Shown one piece after another: positions 11,037-20,719 of a DNA stretch of 64,000 bases (position 1 is the stretch's first letter; each line of letters begins with the position of its first letter). The translations under genes were made by a program, and so were the position numbers. The stretch lies in the NCBI GenBank assembly GCA_019155205.2, contig JAHNZQ020000004.1, positions 4,016,113 through 4,080,112 of the forward strand, given 5' to 3'. The notes beneath the pieces were generated by a model. The model did no database searches and was not told the DNA's origin. It was given only the letters and a program-made list of their open reading frames with translations. The stretch is from Gracilaria vermiculophylla (Eukaryota > Rhodophyta > Florideophyceae > Gracilariales > Gracilariaceae).

Positions 11037-12497
11037 TGTGGTGTTTCAGACCTCTGTGGTCGTTTATCACGATGGACGCGTTGAAAGTACTCTTCTCTCT
11101 CTCTTTTTTTCGTCCTCTTAATTACTCTCAGTATCTCTTTCGTTTGCCCACTTGGATGAAACGTCATTTTGAAGTTGAACAGTCGAAGCACGGGTTGATC
11201 GTGGGTCAAAGGATTTTTTTTGTATGTTCTCCTACTCGGGGTGCCGCCAATGTCATTGAAGAGCTCTTTTTTTATGAGATCGCTCATGAAGAAGTTATGC
11301 GATTGATCTCTTGTTGAACAGTATTGAGCTTGATGCACAGTGGATACGCGGACCCTGCACACTTGTGAATTTGTTAACTGAACTGCTGTCTGAAGGAGCA
11401 GAATATATACCCTACAGCATTAATTCGTCTTCACCAAAGAAAGATCGAGACGTCTTGGATAGTGCAGACTCTCGGCTTCCCAAGTTAAGTATATAGTGCT
11501 TTACCACCATTACTGCACAGTTCCATATGTTAAAGAAATGGGAAAACATCCCATGTGTGAATGTATCTCTATTCATACGCTTGGGCTCGTGTAGTGTTAA
11601 GGTGACGAGACCGAGGACATGGACTGAGGCACGGTCGGAGAATGAGAAAGGAGAGAGTGTTGTGCCACTGGATACTGCTGTCGAATGCAACAAACGACAT
11701 GTCTCCTGTCTAAATCTACGTAATATATTCAACGCACTGTATTTGGTAGAGTAGTGAATAGTAAATCAAGTATCATCTCAAATATGTGTGCTGCCGGTAT
11801 TGGCGCGGACGGGTTGCCGGTGTTTTGACGGCAACTGCAGTCGCATCAAGAGCAGAGCGAAGCGGAGCACGGTTGCTGCGGTTCGCCGTTGGGCGGACAA
11901 GAAGCAGATGAAAGAGGGGATTGTGCCCTCGCCCAACACGTTTGTAACCGGAAGAGCCTCTCATGATGTCAGTTGTGGGAAAGTACTCGATGGAGTAGCG
12001 TCTCAGAGGTGATAATCAAATGGTAAATTATGCGTGCGTGGAAGTGTGTTTTGGGACAACGTTGATTGCGCAAATTACTTTGGATGGAGTGTGGCCGTGG
12101 GAAGGTAGTCAAGTTGCGAACATGGCCAAGTATGGATCAAGTAAAGAAAGAAAGAGAAAGAGAGCAGCCACCCAAGAAAAGCACACTGAATGGTGGAGAT
12201 GTAGAGCAACAATGGGGTATGTTGACTAACTGCAGTTTACTGGCTTTGGGAAACATAAAGCAGATTGGTTGCATTACGCAGGCGTTGGCACGGCGTCGGG
12301 CGTTTTGAGGATAAAAGGCTCAAAGGGGAAGTACCAAACTCGAGGCCATGCGAAACCAAGGCGAGGAGAGCTGACTCGCCTGCGGAACAAAACGCACAGC
12401 TCTGTGCCATGGATGCAAGAAGTAGGCTTGATGCGGAGCGGCGGCTCTCAAAGCACAGCGGGCGGCAGCAGAAGCGAGACGGAGACTTTGGAGGGCG
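11037..12497. other. Intergenic, convergent 3' regions of PUM and RPS26
   Basis: About 1.4 kb. Overlapping short ORFs on both strands have no recognisable domain. The part nearest PUM is AT-richer and is probably its 3' UTR. I see nothing else to annotate. Confidence 0.4.
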
Positions 12498-12866
12498 CTA
12501 CTTGGCACCGCCGCCCGCACGGGCTCCTCCAGACTTGTCGCCGCCCTGGGTGCGATACCTGTCACCGTGTCGCGAAGTGACGCGCTGGGTTCTCATGACC
12601 TTGGCCCTCGGGCGAACGGTCTTCCTGTGCACAGCGCACGACACGCAGTAGTGGAGCTTGATGTAGAACTTTGGGAGCTCGTAATCGTCGATGATGCAGG
12701 CGTCGTTGAGATCGCGGAGCGAGGATTTGTCCACGATGTTGCGCACGGTGAAACGCTTGATGGCCTTGTCCTTGGCTGGCTTGCACCCGCAGCCGTCGCA
12801 GACGACGAGGCGCGTGTGGTTGCGGCCGTGGCGATTTCGACCGTGATTGCGGCGCTTGACGGTCAT
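12498..12866 (-). CDS. RPS26: 40S ribosomal protein eS26
   Basis: Cytosolic small-subunit protein eS26, located at the mRNA exit channel. The product has 122 residues. It begins MTVKRRNHGRN and shows the family core of KDKAIKRFTVRNIVD, then a PKFYIKLHYCVSCAVH block. Zinc-binding Cys pairs CX2C sit at 23/26 and 74/77. The Arg/Gly-rich C-terminal tail is typical. The ATG is unambiguous, with upstream stops and no intron, although ribosomal genes carry introns in many algae. It faces UBLCP1 across a 1.1-kb GC-rich divergent region. Confidence 0.95.
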   Translation of the reverse strand: MTVKRRNHGRNRHGRNHTRLVVCDGCGCKPAKDKAIKRFTVRNIVDKSSLRDLNDACIIDDYELPKFYIKLHYCVSCAVHRKTVRPRAKVMRTQRVTSRHGDRYRTQGGDKSGGARAGGGAK

Positions 12867-13960
12867 TTTGACTGCGATTGGATCGTCTCTCTCAGAAAAG
12901 AGGGCTCGGAACCGAGGGCGGGTCGGGAACGACTAAGCCGGATCGGCGATGGAGTCGCCTCCAAATCAAGCGCGAGGCGGTGCACGTTGCGGGAGGGACG
13001 ACGTCGGCGACCGGCGAGACCGGGAACACGTGGCACACGGTGTACGCGCAGCCGCTTGCCCGCCGTCAAGTGGCGGTACTAGCGATTGGTGATTGGCTAG
13101 CAGCGCTCCGCGCACGCGTGCTACGTGGGCGGGAAACATTTTTGCAAAAGTTGTCGTCAAGTGAATACGGACGGAGGCAGCGAAGGGCAGTGGTTCGTTA
13201 GCGCGGCGCTGAGCGACGCAGAGCGGTTTCGGCGCGGGGCGCGCGTTTCACTGCGAGAAAAGTGCGTGGCGATGTTCGAGGGCGCCATGGTTGCGGCGGC
13301 GGCGGGGGGCCGCGGCTGCCACTCGCCGCGAGTGCGGCGCGCTGCTGGTCGTTGGAGCTGCGCGCAGCATTCGCGCTGAGAATGCGCTCGCCGCGGGGGG
13401 GGGCGCGTCGCGTCGCGCTGTTCTCCTACAGTGGCGGGCGAAGTCGGGTCGCTGTGTGCAATTAAAGAGGCCGCCACGCCCGAGCGAGTCCGGTGTCGGC
13501 CGCGCAAGGTGAGCGCGCGCTGTACTCCCGTGTGCGCGGCGTGCGACGCCAACTGGCGCCTGCGCTGGTCACATGCAAGGCACTGGCAGGGAACCATCGG
13601 GACGGCGGGCGGCGCGTGCTGCAGGCAACCGCGCCCTGCCGTGCTCGTTGGTCGCGCGTCCCACGCGCGGACGCGCCGCGTATCGGCGGAGCGAGCTGCG
13701 GCGCCGCTCTTTGTCCGATTCCACCGCCCTGATTCCGTGTTTTGCTGCGCGCTGCGCCGCCGTCCGCCACCGCATTCGATACGTTTCGCTTTTCAAATAC
13801 GCCGTGACGGCCGCCCGCCCCATCTGCGTGCCGTCTTTGTAACGTTTACGGCCCGATTGCGTGTTTTGACCGTCTGCCACAGCGCTGCCGTTTTCCGCCT
13901 CCCGCTCCTTCGCGTAGTGCCTGTTCAACGCTTTCCATCCGCCCAACGCTGCTCGCCACC
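12867..13960. promoter_or_regulatory. Divergent RPS26/UBLCP1 intergenic region
   Basis: About 1.1 kb, GC-rich. It contains an E2F-like GGGCGGGAAA at 13127-13136 and a GCCACC context directly before the UBLCP1 ATG. Long frames here are compositional artefacts rich in Arg and Ala. Confidence 0.4.
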
Positions 13961-15100
13961 ATGACTACCAATGTGAAACAACCTCGAATGGAGCCTGATT
14001 TGCAGACCTGTCCGCCAGCCACCAGTGCGCGCAGTAGCGCCCACCACTCTTCAGCCTCCCCACACGACACCCGGCTGGTACAAGACGAAGACGAACTCTT
14101 CCTGCACGTCAAATGGAGCCGTTCCACATACGTCGTCGAGCTCACCCCGCAGCAAACCGTCACCGACCTCAAGCAAAGTCTTTTTCAGCTCACAGATGTG
14201 TTGCCAAAGCGTCAGAAGATTCTTGGTCTTCCTTCGCCACCCGCGTGCCAGCTACACGACGGGGTACCTTTGGGCCAACTGCCCCTCAAGCCCGGCCACA
14301 ACATCATCATGGTCGGTACGCGTGAGGAGGATATTGATGCGCTCAACAAAAATTATCTGTCTCATCACGCGGAAATGCTCGATGAGGTCGACTGTGACAT
14401 GCTTGATGACCCGGCCAAGTTGCGACACGCGTTTCGGAACAAACTGGAGCGTCGTATCGAGTCAACAGAGTTTCGCATCATGAACCCCCCGAGGCCGGGC
14501 AAGAAATTGCTAGTTTTGGATTTAGACTACACCCTGTTTGACTGCAAAGGAACAAGCCCGATAATTGCCGATTGGGCGCGCCCTGGTTTGCATCGTTTGT
14601 TAGCGTCTGCGTATTGTTCATATGATATAGTTATATGGTCGCAGACGTCATGGCGCTGGTTGGAAGCAAAGCTAACCGGTTTGTCTATGTTGTTCGCTTC
14701 CAATTACAAACTGGCTTTCGTGTTGGACAGAAGCTCCATGTTCAGCATCAAGTTTCAGAACGAAAATCTCACTCGTCGTCATGAGGTCAAAGCTCTCGAA
14801 ATCATCTGGCGCCGTTTCCCGCAATGGAATGCTACCAACACTATTCATATTGATGACCTTTCCAAGAACTTCGCCCTCAACCCTCAAAGTGGGTTACAAA
14901 TCCAGCCTTTCCGAAGGGCAGATGTGGCCCGTTATCACGACAGAGAGCTTTATTTACTTGAGGTGTACCTCAAGCTTTTAGCGTCTGGGGAGAATGATTT
15001 CACAACTTTGGACCATAGAACATGGAAAAGGTACGCCTGGGACCGCAGGCCCTTGGACTGCATGGATGCGGAAGTTAATCAAGGCCCGCAAAGGAACTGA
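13961..15100 (+). CDS. UBLCP1: Ubiquitin-like-domain CTD phosphatase 1
   Basis: UBLCP1 is an FCP1/SCP-type aspartate phosphatase. In animals it binds and dephosphorylates the nuclear 26S proteasome and can act on the RNA polymerase II CTD. The 379-residue product has a ubiquitin-like domain at about 46-120, containing KWSRSTYVVEL and NIIMVGT. The phosphatase domain follows, with the catalytic DxDxT motif as DLDYT (187-191) and a downstream IHIDDLSKNFALNP block supplying the second acidic cluster. The RFFRKADVARYHDRE-like region and conserved C-terminal basic/aromatic part are also present. It is longer than the human protein (318 residues), mainly through an N-terminal extension. The ATG lies in a strong GCCACCATGA context. 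Single exon. Confidence 0.93.
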   Translation: MTTNVKQPRMEPDLQTCPPATSARSSAHHSSASPHDTRLVQDEDELFLHVKWSRSTYVVELTPQQTVTDLKQSLFQLTDVLPKRQKILGLPSPPACQLHDGVPLGQLPLKPGHNIIMVGTREEDIDALNKNYLSHHAEMLDEVDCDMLDDPAKLRHAFRNKLERRIESTEFRIMNPPRPGKKLLVLDLDYTLFDCKGTSPIIADWARPGLHRLLASAYCSYDIVIWSQTSWRWLEAKLTGLSMLFASNYKLAFVLDRSSMFSIKFQNENLTRRHEVKALEIIWRRFPQWNATNTIHIDDLSKNFALNPQSGLQIQPFRRADVARYHDRELYLLEVYLKLLASGENDFTTLDHRTWKRYAWDRRPLDCMDAEVNQGPQRN

Positions 15101-15288
15101 AGCCAACCCTTGATTATGCCCACTGGAAGAAGGCTGTTGTACTCTGCATCATGTTTTGTACTTTTGTATTTTTCGAGGCTCCTTCCCAACCAACAGTCAG
15201 ATTCACGTCTGTGCTTTTTACAATGCTCACGGAAATCTAATGTCCGCATCGCAGCGCATTGCGACTTTGCTTTGCTGATACGGCACCG

Positions 15289-16316
15289 TCATTCGGAGTC
15301 GTCCGACGGTGCCGCGTATCCCTCACTCTCTGCACTCTCCGAATCTTCCGCGAAGTCTTCACCACTAAGATCCGATGGCAACTTATCGCTTAGCTGCTTT
15401 TTTGTTTTAGAAACGCGTCGCCTCGACCTGCCTTCCTCTTCAATTATATTGCTTTTTTGTGTGTGAAGAAAAGGAGCGTAGGAAACGAAATGACGCCCGT
15501 TAGTACATCAAATAAAGCTTCGGCGCTGTATATCAATGCTTTTTGTAAAACGTACTTCATATCGAGGCCTTCAAGGTCCTTCTCTTTGGCGATGCGGTTG
15601 CGATGCTGCGAGATTTCACGAGACGACATGCCGAGGGGATCCGCGCATCGCACCCCCTTCGACTGTAGGTATTGAACAATGTTATCGATCTTGTCGCGCG
15701 GGTCTGTACCCCGCAGTTTCGCAGGGGGCACTGGACATCCAAGCTGGCGGCAAAGCTTCTTGAGCTGGTCAAGTCGTCGTACAGCGGCAGGATTCGACTG
15801 CGCTTCTGCGCGCTTCTGAACAGAGGATGCGGAGTTCTTCTTACGGGCGGGTTTCGGTTGCGGCTCCGGGCCTGAGCATGATTCTGAATCTGAGTTTAAC
15901 ACCTTTCGGGGTCGTTTCTTCGATCGAGGCTTTGTCTGTGCTCGGCGGCCACTACCATCCGATTCCGGATTCGGCGGCTCAGTTTTACGCACGGGATGAT
16001 CTGATTTCCGCGTGTGTTCGTGTGGAGACACTTGTGGGGCACTTTGAGCCGGATGGGGCTTCGGCGCGGCGTGGGTCTCCGTTGCGCGGGTGTTCGACGT
16101 GGGTGGATTGGGGTCATGGAGGACGATGTTGAGCGAAGCCTTGACGGCGGCTTTAATAGCAGCAAAGTTGTGAGGCTGAATGCGGTCGCCGAGTTGGTTG
16201 ATAATGCGCTCGCGCACCATTTTGCCGGTAATCTTGCTGAGGTCCTGACCCACGAGGGTCTGGCGCACCATTGATGTTATTTCGTCATTTGAAACCGCTA
16301 ATTTGTCTGTGGACAT
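15289..16316 (-). CDS. HIRIP3-like: HIRIP3-like histone H2A/H2B chaperone, two exons
   Basis: The N-terminal about 60 residues resemble a DEK-C-type helical domain (SKITGKMVRERI). A long basic, disordered linker follows. The C-terminal core, RRLDQLKKLCRQLG...KDLEGLDM, matches the HIRIP3/Chz-containing histone-binding region. Exon 1 is 16316-15556. A 104-nt intron (15555-15452, donor GTACGT, TACTAAC branch box at 15505-15499, acceptor AAAAAG) was needed to recover the true C terminus. Exon 2 (15451-15289) adds NNIIEEEGRSRRR, a short basic stretch and a Ser/Asp/Glu-rich acidic tail ending in DDSE. That tail is what H2A/H2B chaperones of this class carry. Reading through the donor instead gives an unrelated hydrophobic tail. 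An E2F-like site lies 213 bp upstream of the ATG. The role is inferred from the family. Confidence 0.82.
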
Positions 16317-17241
16317 TTTTCAGGGTCGACAAGGTGTGTGCTTGAAGGGGAAGGGCGGGGATGGGGGAGTGAGGGTGCGAGGCACTACTGTGGCAACTTT
16401 GGCTGCACCACCGCTGATGCGGCTGCCCTTGCAACGCACTTGTGGGCTTGTGCTCCGAAGAAGGGGCGGTGGCTAATGTTCAAGCGAATGCGACTGACTG
16501 ATTGAGTCGGCGATTTGTAGTAAATCACTTTTGGCGCGAAATTGCGGAAGGAAACGCGAACACTGACGCCACTGCACGTGTACAGGAGATGTGCGCATCA
16601 AGGGGCATGTGCGGTAGCGTAGTTGTAAGGTACCTTAACAGCGAGCGCAGCGTCGCAATAAATGTCTCGGATACCGAGTTGCGCTCGCCGGCGTAGACCA
16701 GAGAGCAGCGACAGAGTTTCCCTGCCAAACGGTTGCCCCTTTGACCAAGAACGCCCGAGGACCCCCCCCGTCCGGCAGCTTTATTTTGTCCCGGTGCGAG
16801 GTGCGCGAGATCAGTAGTCGCAGGGGCGCGCGCATCTACGTCAAGCCAGCAATGCCGTATTGAAGGCTGATTTGCACAATCTATCCATCATGCATAGACG
16901 CGCACATCTTCTGCAGCCAAACTGTCCCGCCATGGTGGCTGGGCAGCTTCGCGGCACGTTGCTCAAACAACGCACCGAATCAAAAACGGAAGCGGACGCG
17001 TACCGTACGTAGTTGCCGCGCGGAAACCCTGGTATCCTAGCAGATACTGTACGAGGGTACTTGCAAGCCCCGTTCGGACTCGTCGTTTTTCATGCCAGAT
17101 TTTGAGCCCCATCATCATCGTGCAATCCACTCCGCAACAGCGCACAGCGAAAACAACGATTCCTGTGCATTGCTCAAGCCCCCATTCTCATATGAATTGG
17201 GCTCTCCCAATCCGCCTGCAGCCCCCATTACGGCCAATATC
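16317..17241. promoter_or_regulatory. Divergent HIRIP3-like/Ycf20-like intergenic region
   Basis: Presumed bidirectional promoter with an E2F-like element. An in-frame ATG at 17092 extends the Ycf20-like reading frame by 50 residues with no transit-peptide character. I treat that stretch as leader. No other gene seen. Confidence 0.45.
16529..16541. promoter_or_regulatory. E2F-like site TTTTGGCGCGAAA
   Basis: Matches the near-palindromic E2F/DP consensus TTTSGCGCSAAA. It lies 213 bp upstream of the HIRIP3-like histone-chaperone start codon, a plausible S-phase gene. Confidence 0.5.
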
Positions 17242-17823
17242 ATGAGTTCATCCGCAGTTTCCTTCATCACAGCCTTCCCAAAACGACTATCATCCCCGAA
17301 GAATACCTTGCCACGCTCTTGCCGACGACCACCATCAGCACTGCAAGGCAAGGGCTCCTCCAAAAACCCGAAACAACAGTGGCGACGAGAAGACGACCTG
17401 ATCAGCCGTCTTAACGCCATTCCCGAGGATAAAACCAAACCAGCTGACCGCCTTGGACCCCTTCAGCGCCCGGTGCCTGACCTTATTGACACGGAGAGCC
17501 AGTTGAACAACATAGCCAAATACTTGCGCCGTGGCCTCTCTCCCTCCATAGACAACTACTTGTCCAACCCAATCCGTCTCGCCTCTGTGGCCGTGCTCTT
17601 TATACTTTTTGGCTTCTTTTCGGCCACCGCCGCGGCGACTATCATAGGCTCTGTCGCAGATTGGGATCCTCTTGCCGCCGCCGTTTTGCTTATCTGGACA
17701 GAGTTGTTCACCAAGTACTACTACTCTCTTGATCGACCATCTCGTCTTTTGCAGGTCATAAATGCTTTTAAGATCGGCTTGATATTCGGAATGACCGTTG
17801 ATGCTCTCAAGCTTACCACATGA
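17242..17823 (+). CDS. ycf20-like: Nuclear-encoded plastid Ycf20-like membrane protein
   Basis: Ycf20 (DUF565) proteins are small thylakoid or plastid membrane proteins. In green algae they have been linked to non-photochemical quenching. From the Met at 17242 the product has 193 residues. An N-terminal transit-like stretch (SSSAVSFITAFPKRLSSP) is rich in Ser, Arg and Lys with early Phe. A linker precedes two hydrophobic segments, LASVAVLFILFGFFSATAA and PLAAAVLLIWTELFTKYYY. The diagnostic C terminus is NAFKIGLIFGMTVDALKL. An in-frame ATG also exists at 17092, but the added residues are not conserved. The stop TGA overlaps the cyclin L start on the same strand (ATGA). Because the Ycf20 C-terminal motif is complete, this really is the end of the protein. 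Confidence 0.85.
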   Translation: MSSSAVSFITAFPKRLSSPKNTLPRSCRRPPSALQGKGSSKNPKQQWRREDDLISRLNAIPEDKTKPADRLGPLQRPVPDLIDTESQLNNIAKYLRRGLSPSIDNYLSNPIRLASVAVLFILFGFFSATAAATIIGSVADWDPLAAAVLLIWTELFTKYYYSLDRPSRLLQVINAFKIGLIFGMTVDALKLTT

Positions 17824-18887
17824 TGCCGTTCACGTCGCCCTCCGTCTTGGACGGGGTACCGCCCGAAGAAGAGCGCCGTCAACTGGCCTACGCTTCAGAC
17901 TTTGTTCGCGAATCATGCGTAGCACTTTGCTTGTCTCAACGAGTGTGTGCCAACGCACAAATGCTACTACACCGCTTTTACACACAGGTCTCAATCATTG
18001 CCCACAACACTATTTGGGCCGCTGGGGCTTGTATCATTGTGTCTGCCAAGCTTGCAGACGAGCCGCGGCCGCTGCGTCACGTATCCAATGTCATCTACGA
18101 CCGTCTCGTTGATCGCCAAAATGTTTGCGTTCAAACTGTTAGCATGGCAGGTCGTCTATGTCGCCGTCCATTTAACTTCTACGGTGCAGAAGGGTATGAC
18201 TGGAAGCTAGCTCTTATCGAGACTGAGCGCCATGTTCTCAAAGAGCTTGGCTTCCGTGTCACGGTAGAGCTTCCGCACAATTTTGTACTTGTGTTTGTCA
18301 ACACTCTTCGTGACAAGGCAGGGGCTCCGGGTTGGTCAGAAGGCCAAGGTTCCTTCCACACTTTGTTGCAAGCAGCATGGGATTACGCCAATGATTTGCT
18401 CATCGATCAAATATGCGTGCGCGAAGCGCCGGAAGCACTAGCATGTGCGTGCATTTCTCTGGCAACAACGCACTGTGAAGGCAGCTTGCCCGACGGATGG
18501 GAGAATGTTCTCGGGTCCAGTACTGATGAGTGTGAACGTCTGGTGCTGTACTTTCAGAATCTATATAAACGTCCAGTTGAGATGTCGTGTTATAGAAACC
18601 ATTCCAAGTCTGCTGTTCTTGAAAAGTTCTCAACGAAACAGACGGGTGATCATCAATCAGGGGAAGCCTCGGGCCAAAATTGTCGAAAAAACAAGAGACC
18701 GTTTGATAGAGAAGAAAAAAGAAACGATAGTTCAAAAGGTTCTCCTGAAGCTCGCAGTACGGGAGAAGCGTCCGAAATCCAAGAAAATGGAGACCGAGAT
18801 CAATCTGGTGAAAAGCATTCGAACGGTCTATCAAAGCCAGGACGGTTACAAAGAAAACGACGACGTTTTGAAGATGCAGTGTCATAA
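17820..18887 (+). CDS. CCNL: Cyclin L-type (RNA-processing) cyclin
   Basis: Cyclin L pairs with CDK11-type kinases and acts in pre-mRNA splicing. The 355-residue product starts with the cyclin L signature TSPSVLDGVPPEEERRQL, then the first cyclin fold (HRFYTQVS, CIIVSAKLAD). The link is ERHVLKELGFRVTVELPHNF and the second fold contains LLQAAWDYANDLL and EALACACISLA. The C-terminal about 110 residues are Arg/Lys/Ser/Glu-rich, replacing the RS domain of animal cyclin L. The start is ATGATG. The first ATG overlaps the upstream Ycf20-like stop by four bases and the second by one. Because the signature begins at about residue 5, the start cannot lie far downstream. Its promoter must lie inside the upstream gene, or the two genes share an mRNA. 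Confidence 0.88.
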   Translation: MMPFTSPSVLDGVPPEEERRQLAYASDFVRESCVALCLSQRVCANAQMLLHRFYTQVSIIAHNTIWAAGACIIVSAKLADEPRPLRHVSNVIYDRLVDRQNVCVQTVSMAGRLCRRPFNFYGAEGYDWKLALIETERHVLKELGFRVTVELPHNFVLVFVNTLRDKAGAPGWSEGQGSFHTLLQAAWDYANDLLIDQICVREAPEALACACISLATTHCEGSLPDGWENVLGSSTDECERLVLYFQNLYKRPVEMSCYRNHSKSAVLEKFSTKQTGDHQSGEASGQNCRKNKRPFDREEKRNDSSKGSPEARSTGEASEIQENGDRDQSGEKHSNGLSKPGRLQRKRRRFEDAVS

Positions 18888-19119
18888 GTCATACTTGACT
18901 AATATCGCTTAAGCGATTGCTTACTCCAGGAATGTGTATGTACAATGTCTTCTTACTGTTCAATACATGGTGCAGTAACGACCTACGCCTATGAGAAACA
19001 TAGTGGTAGCCATTGAGCCACGTTCCCAAAAAATGTACATGCATCGAAAGCTAGGTTTCTTAACTTAGGTTTGTAACCTCCTTGTGATGCACGTGAGCGG
19101 AACTTCCTTCATTAGTTTG

Positions 19120-20157
19120 CTAATCCAATCCTTCCAGCAAAGGTGGGTACGGCCGGCCCATATCTGCTCCCCTAAACAAAATATCCAAAACCCGATTTTC
19201 TCTCACCAATGATAACCGTGTGTTTTCTCCGCGGCATAGGTACAAACCTTCTTTTTCACAAACGTCAATAAAACGTGACACATCAGTATCGTAGGCATCG
19301 GCAAGCTCGGCCAGACTATCGTCGCTGTATCTTTCGGACAAATCAACATGATCAAAACTGGTGATGAGCTTGAGCAACTTCTGAATTTCCTCAGTGGTCA
19401 TGCTATTTCTGATGCTTGTGGATTCCGATATTGGAACTGGCACACCGTACGCGAGCATGGCGTCCACCACGAACTCGATCGGAACAAAATAATCGTCCGC
19501 AACATCTCCAACGGTGCAATCCACAATGCCGTCCCCATTTGATAAACTATTTGCATCCAAGTCCTTCTTTCGATCTAAGATTTTGTGCAACCGTTGCCTG
19601 TTGCAAAATTTTTCGGCATTCACTTCCAGCTCCTCGTGTGAGCCTTTCTCATACATTTCACGTAGCCACCGTGGCATGTGCGAAATGTTTTCGTCAGAGA
19701 AATACTTCATTGTCCCTTGATTGAAATCTTTATCTTCTGTTTCGGATTGTACTTGTTCAATTTCGGATTGGACTTGTTCAGTTTCGGATTGTGGTTCTTC
19801 TGTGTCGATCGTTAGCTGAGTTTGCACATTGGATAGTTTTTTGTCTTCCTCTTCAGCCAGTGAAAGGAACTCCTCTTCCCAATCGAGATCAAGACCGGTA
19901 TCGCTGCCGTTGGCCTTCAGTTTGTCCAAAACAGCGCTGACTTGGGAGCTGTCCAATACGACATGTGTATCATCCGAAACAAACTCATCATAGTCAATAT
20001 TCAGGGCATGGGATGGCTCTTCTTGAAGGGAAAGCGATGCAGTATGCCTATCGCATTGTCTGAGGAATTTTCTCTTTTGTCGAGAAACGAGCAGTTGGGT
20101 ATTTTGACGGCCGAACAACAAGAATCGATACTGAGGACACACGAATGCCGTTTTCAT
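19120..20157 (-). CDS. Plastid-targeted protein of unknown function
   Basis: From the Met at 20157 the product has 345 residues and begins MKTAFVCPQYRFLLFG, a red-type plastid transit peptide with early Phe. Another in-frame ATG lies 17 codons upstream (20208). The next about 130 residues are acidic and contain a short imperfect repeat of SETEQVQ/SEIEQVQ units, encoded by a repeated DNA stretch at about 19738-19800. A folded part follows: MPRWLREMYEKG, then FVPIEFVVDAMLAYGVPVPI, LLKLITSFDHVDL and ELADAYDTDVSRFIDVCEKEGLYLCRGENTRLS. It ends in PPLLEGLD. The spacing hints at a nucleic-acid or translation-related helical domain. I do not recognise the family and assign no function. Confidence 0.65.
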   Translation of the reverse strand: MKTAFVCPQYRFLLFGRQNTQLLVSRQKRKFLRQCDRHTASLSLQEEPSHALNIDYDEFVSDDTHVVLDSSQVSAVLDKLKANGSDTGLDLDWEEEFLSLAEEEDKKLSNVQTQLTIDTEEPQSETEQVQSEIEQVQSETEDKDFNQGTMKYFSDENISHMPRWLREMYEKGSHEELEVNAEKFCNRQRLHKILDRKKDLDANSLSNGDGIVDCTVGDVADDYFVPIEFVVDAMLAYGVPVPISESTSIRNSMTTEEIQKLLKLITSFDHVDLSERYSDDSLAELADAYDTDVSRFIDVCEKEGLYLCRGENTRLSLVRENRVLDILFRGADMGRPYPPLLEGLD

Positions 20158-20208
20158 GTTTGCTGGCGACCCACAAGAGTTTTCTGAGCAGTATAAACTG
20201 GGTCTCAT

Positions 20209-20719
20209 ATCTGTGCGTGGGATGGCAAACTACCTTTGACAATATTAGGTAACAATCTGATACACACCGGCGAAGCGAGGCGTTCTGGAGATGGAGGTGT
20301 CCCACTTGGCGGAGATCCGCTGTTGTGGCCGTTAGGACCACTTGCACCTGGGCCGAACAGGCAATGTAATTGAGGTTTTCGGAGTTCTTCGAAATTTTCT
20401 GCGAGTCTCCGAACAGAGTTTCAGAATACCGATCGGACCGGGTCCTTGCCCCCTGTGGCAATCGAGAAACATGTGAGGGCCCATGAGTCCACGCCGTTCA
20501 TTTCGCACAGGCTACAAGGTTGCGTCTTATGCGTACCGAAATTCGCCTTTTGCCACCCAGACTTGCTGTCTCCATGCCTTGCGAAAACTTTTGTGTTGCG
20601 TCAAATATTGTACCTTCAAGTCGCGAAGCGATTCATCGGGGTCCGAATCTCGTCTCCCTGTTTCCTATCAATCTCTTGATTGTTTACTACAAGTGAAACA
20701 ACTTAGCTCATCGAACGAA
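20209..20719. other. Divergent region upstream of RPB12
   Basis: Lies between the unknown plastid protein (minus) and RPB12 (plus). The RPB12 frame stays open upstream to about 20483. An extra upstream exon, for example with an acceptor near 20687 (ACTACAAG), is possible but unproven. Confidence 0.35.
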
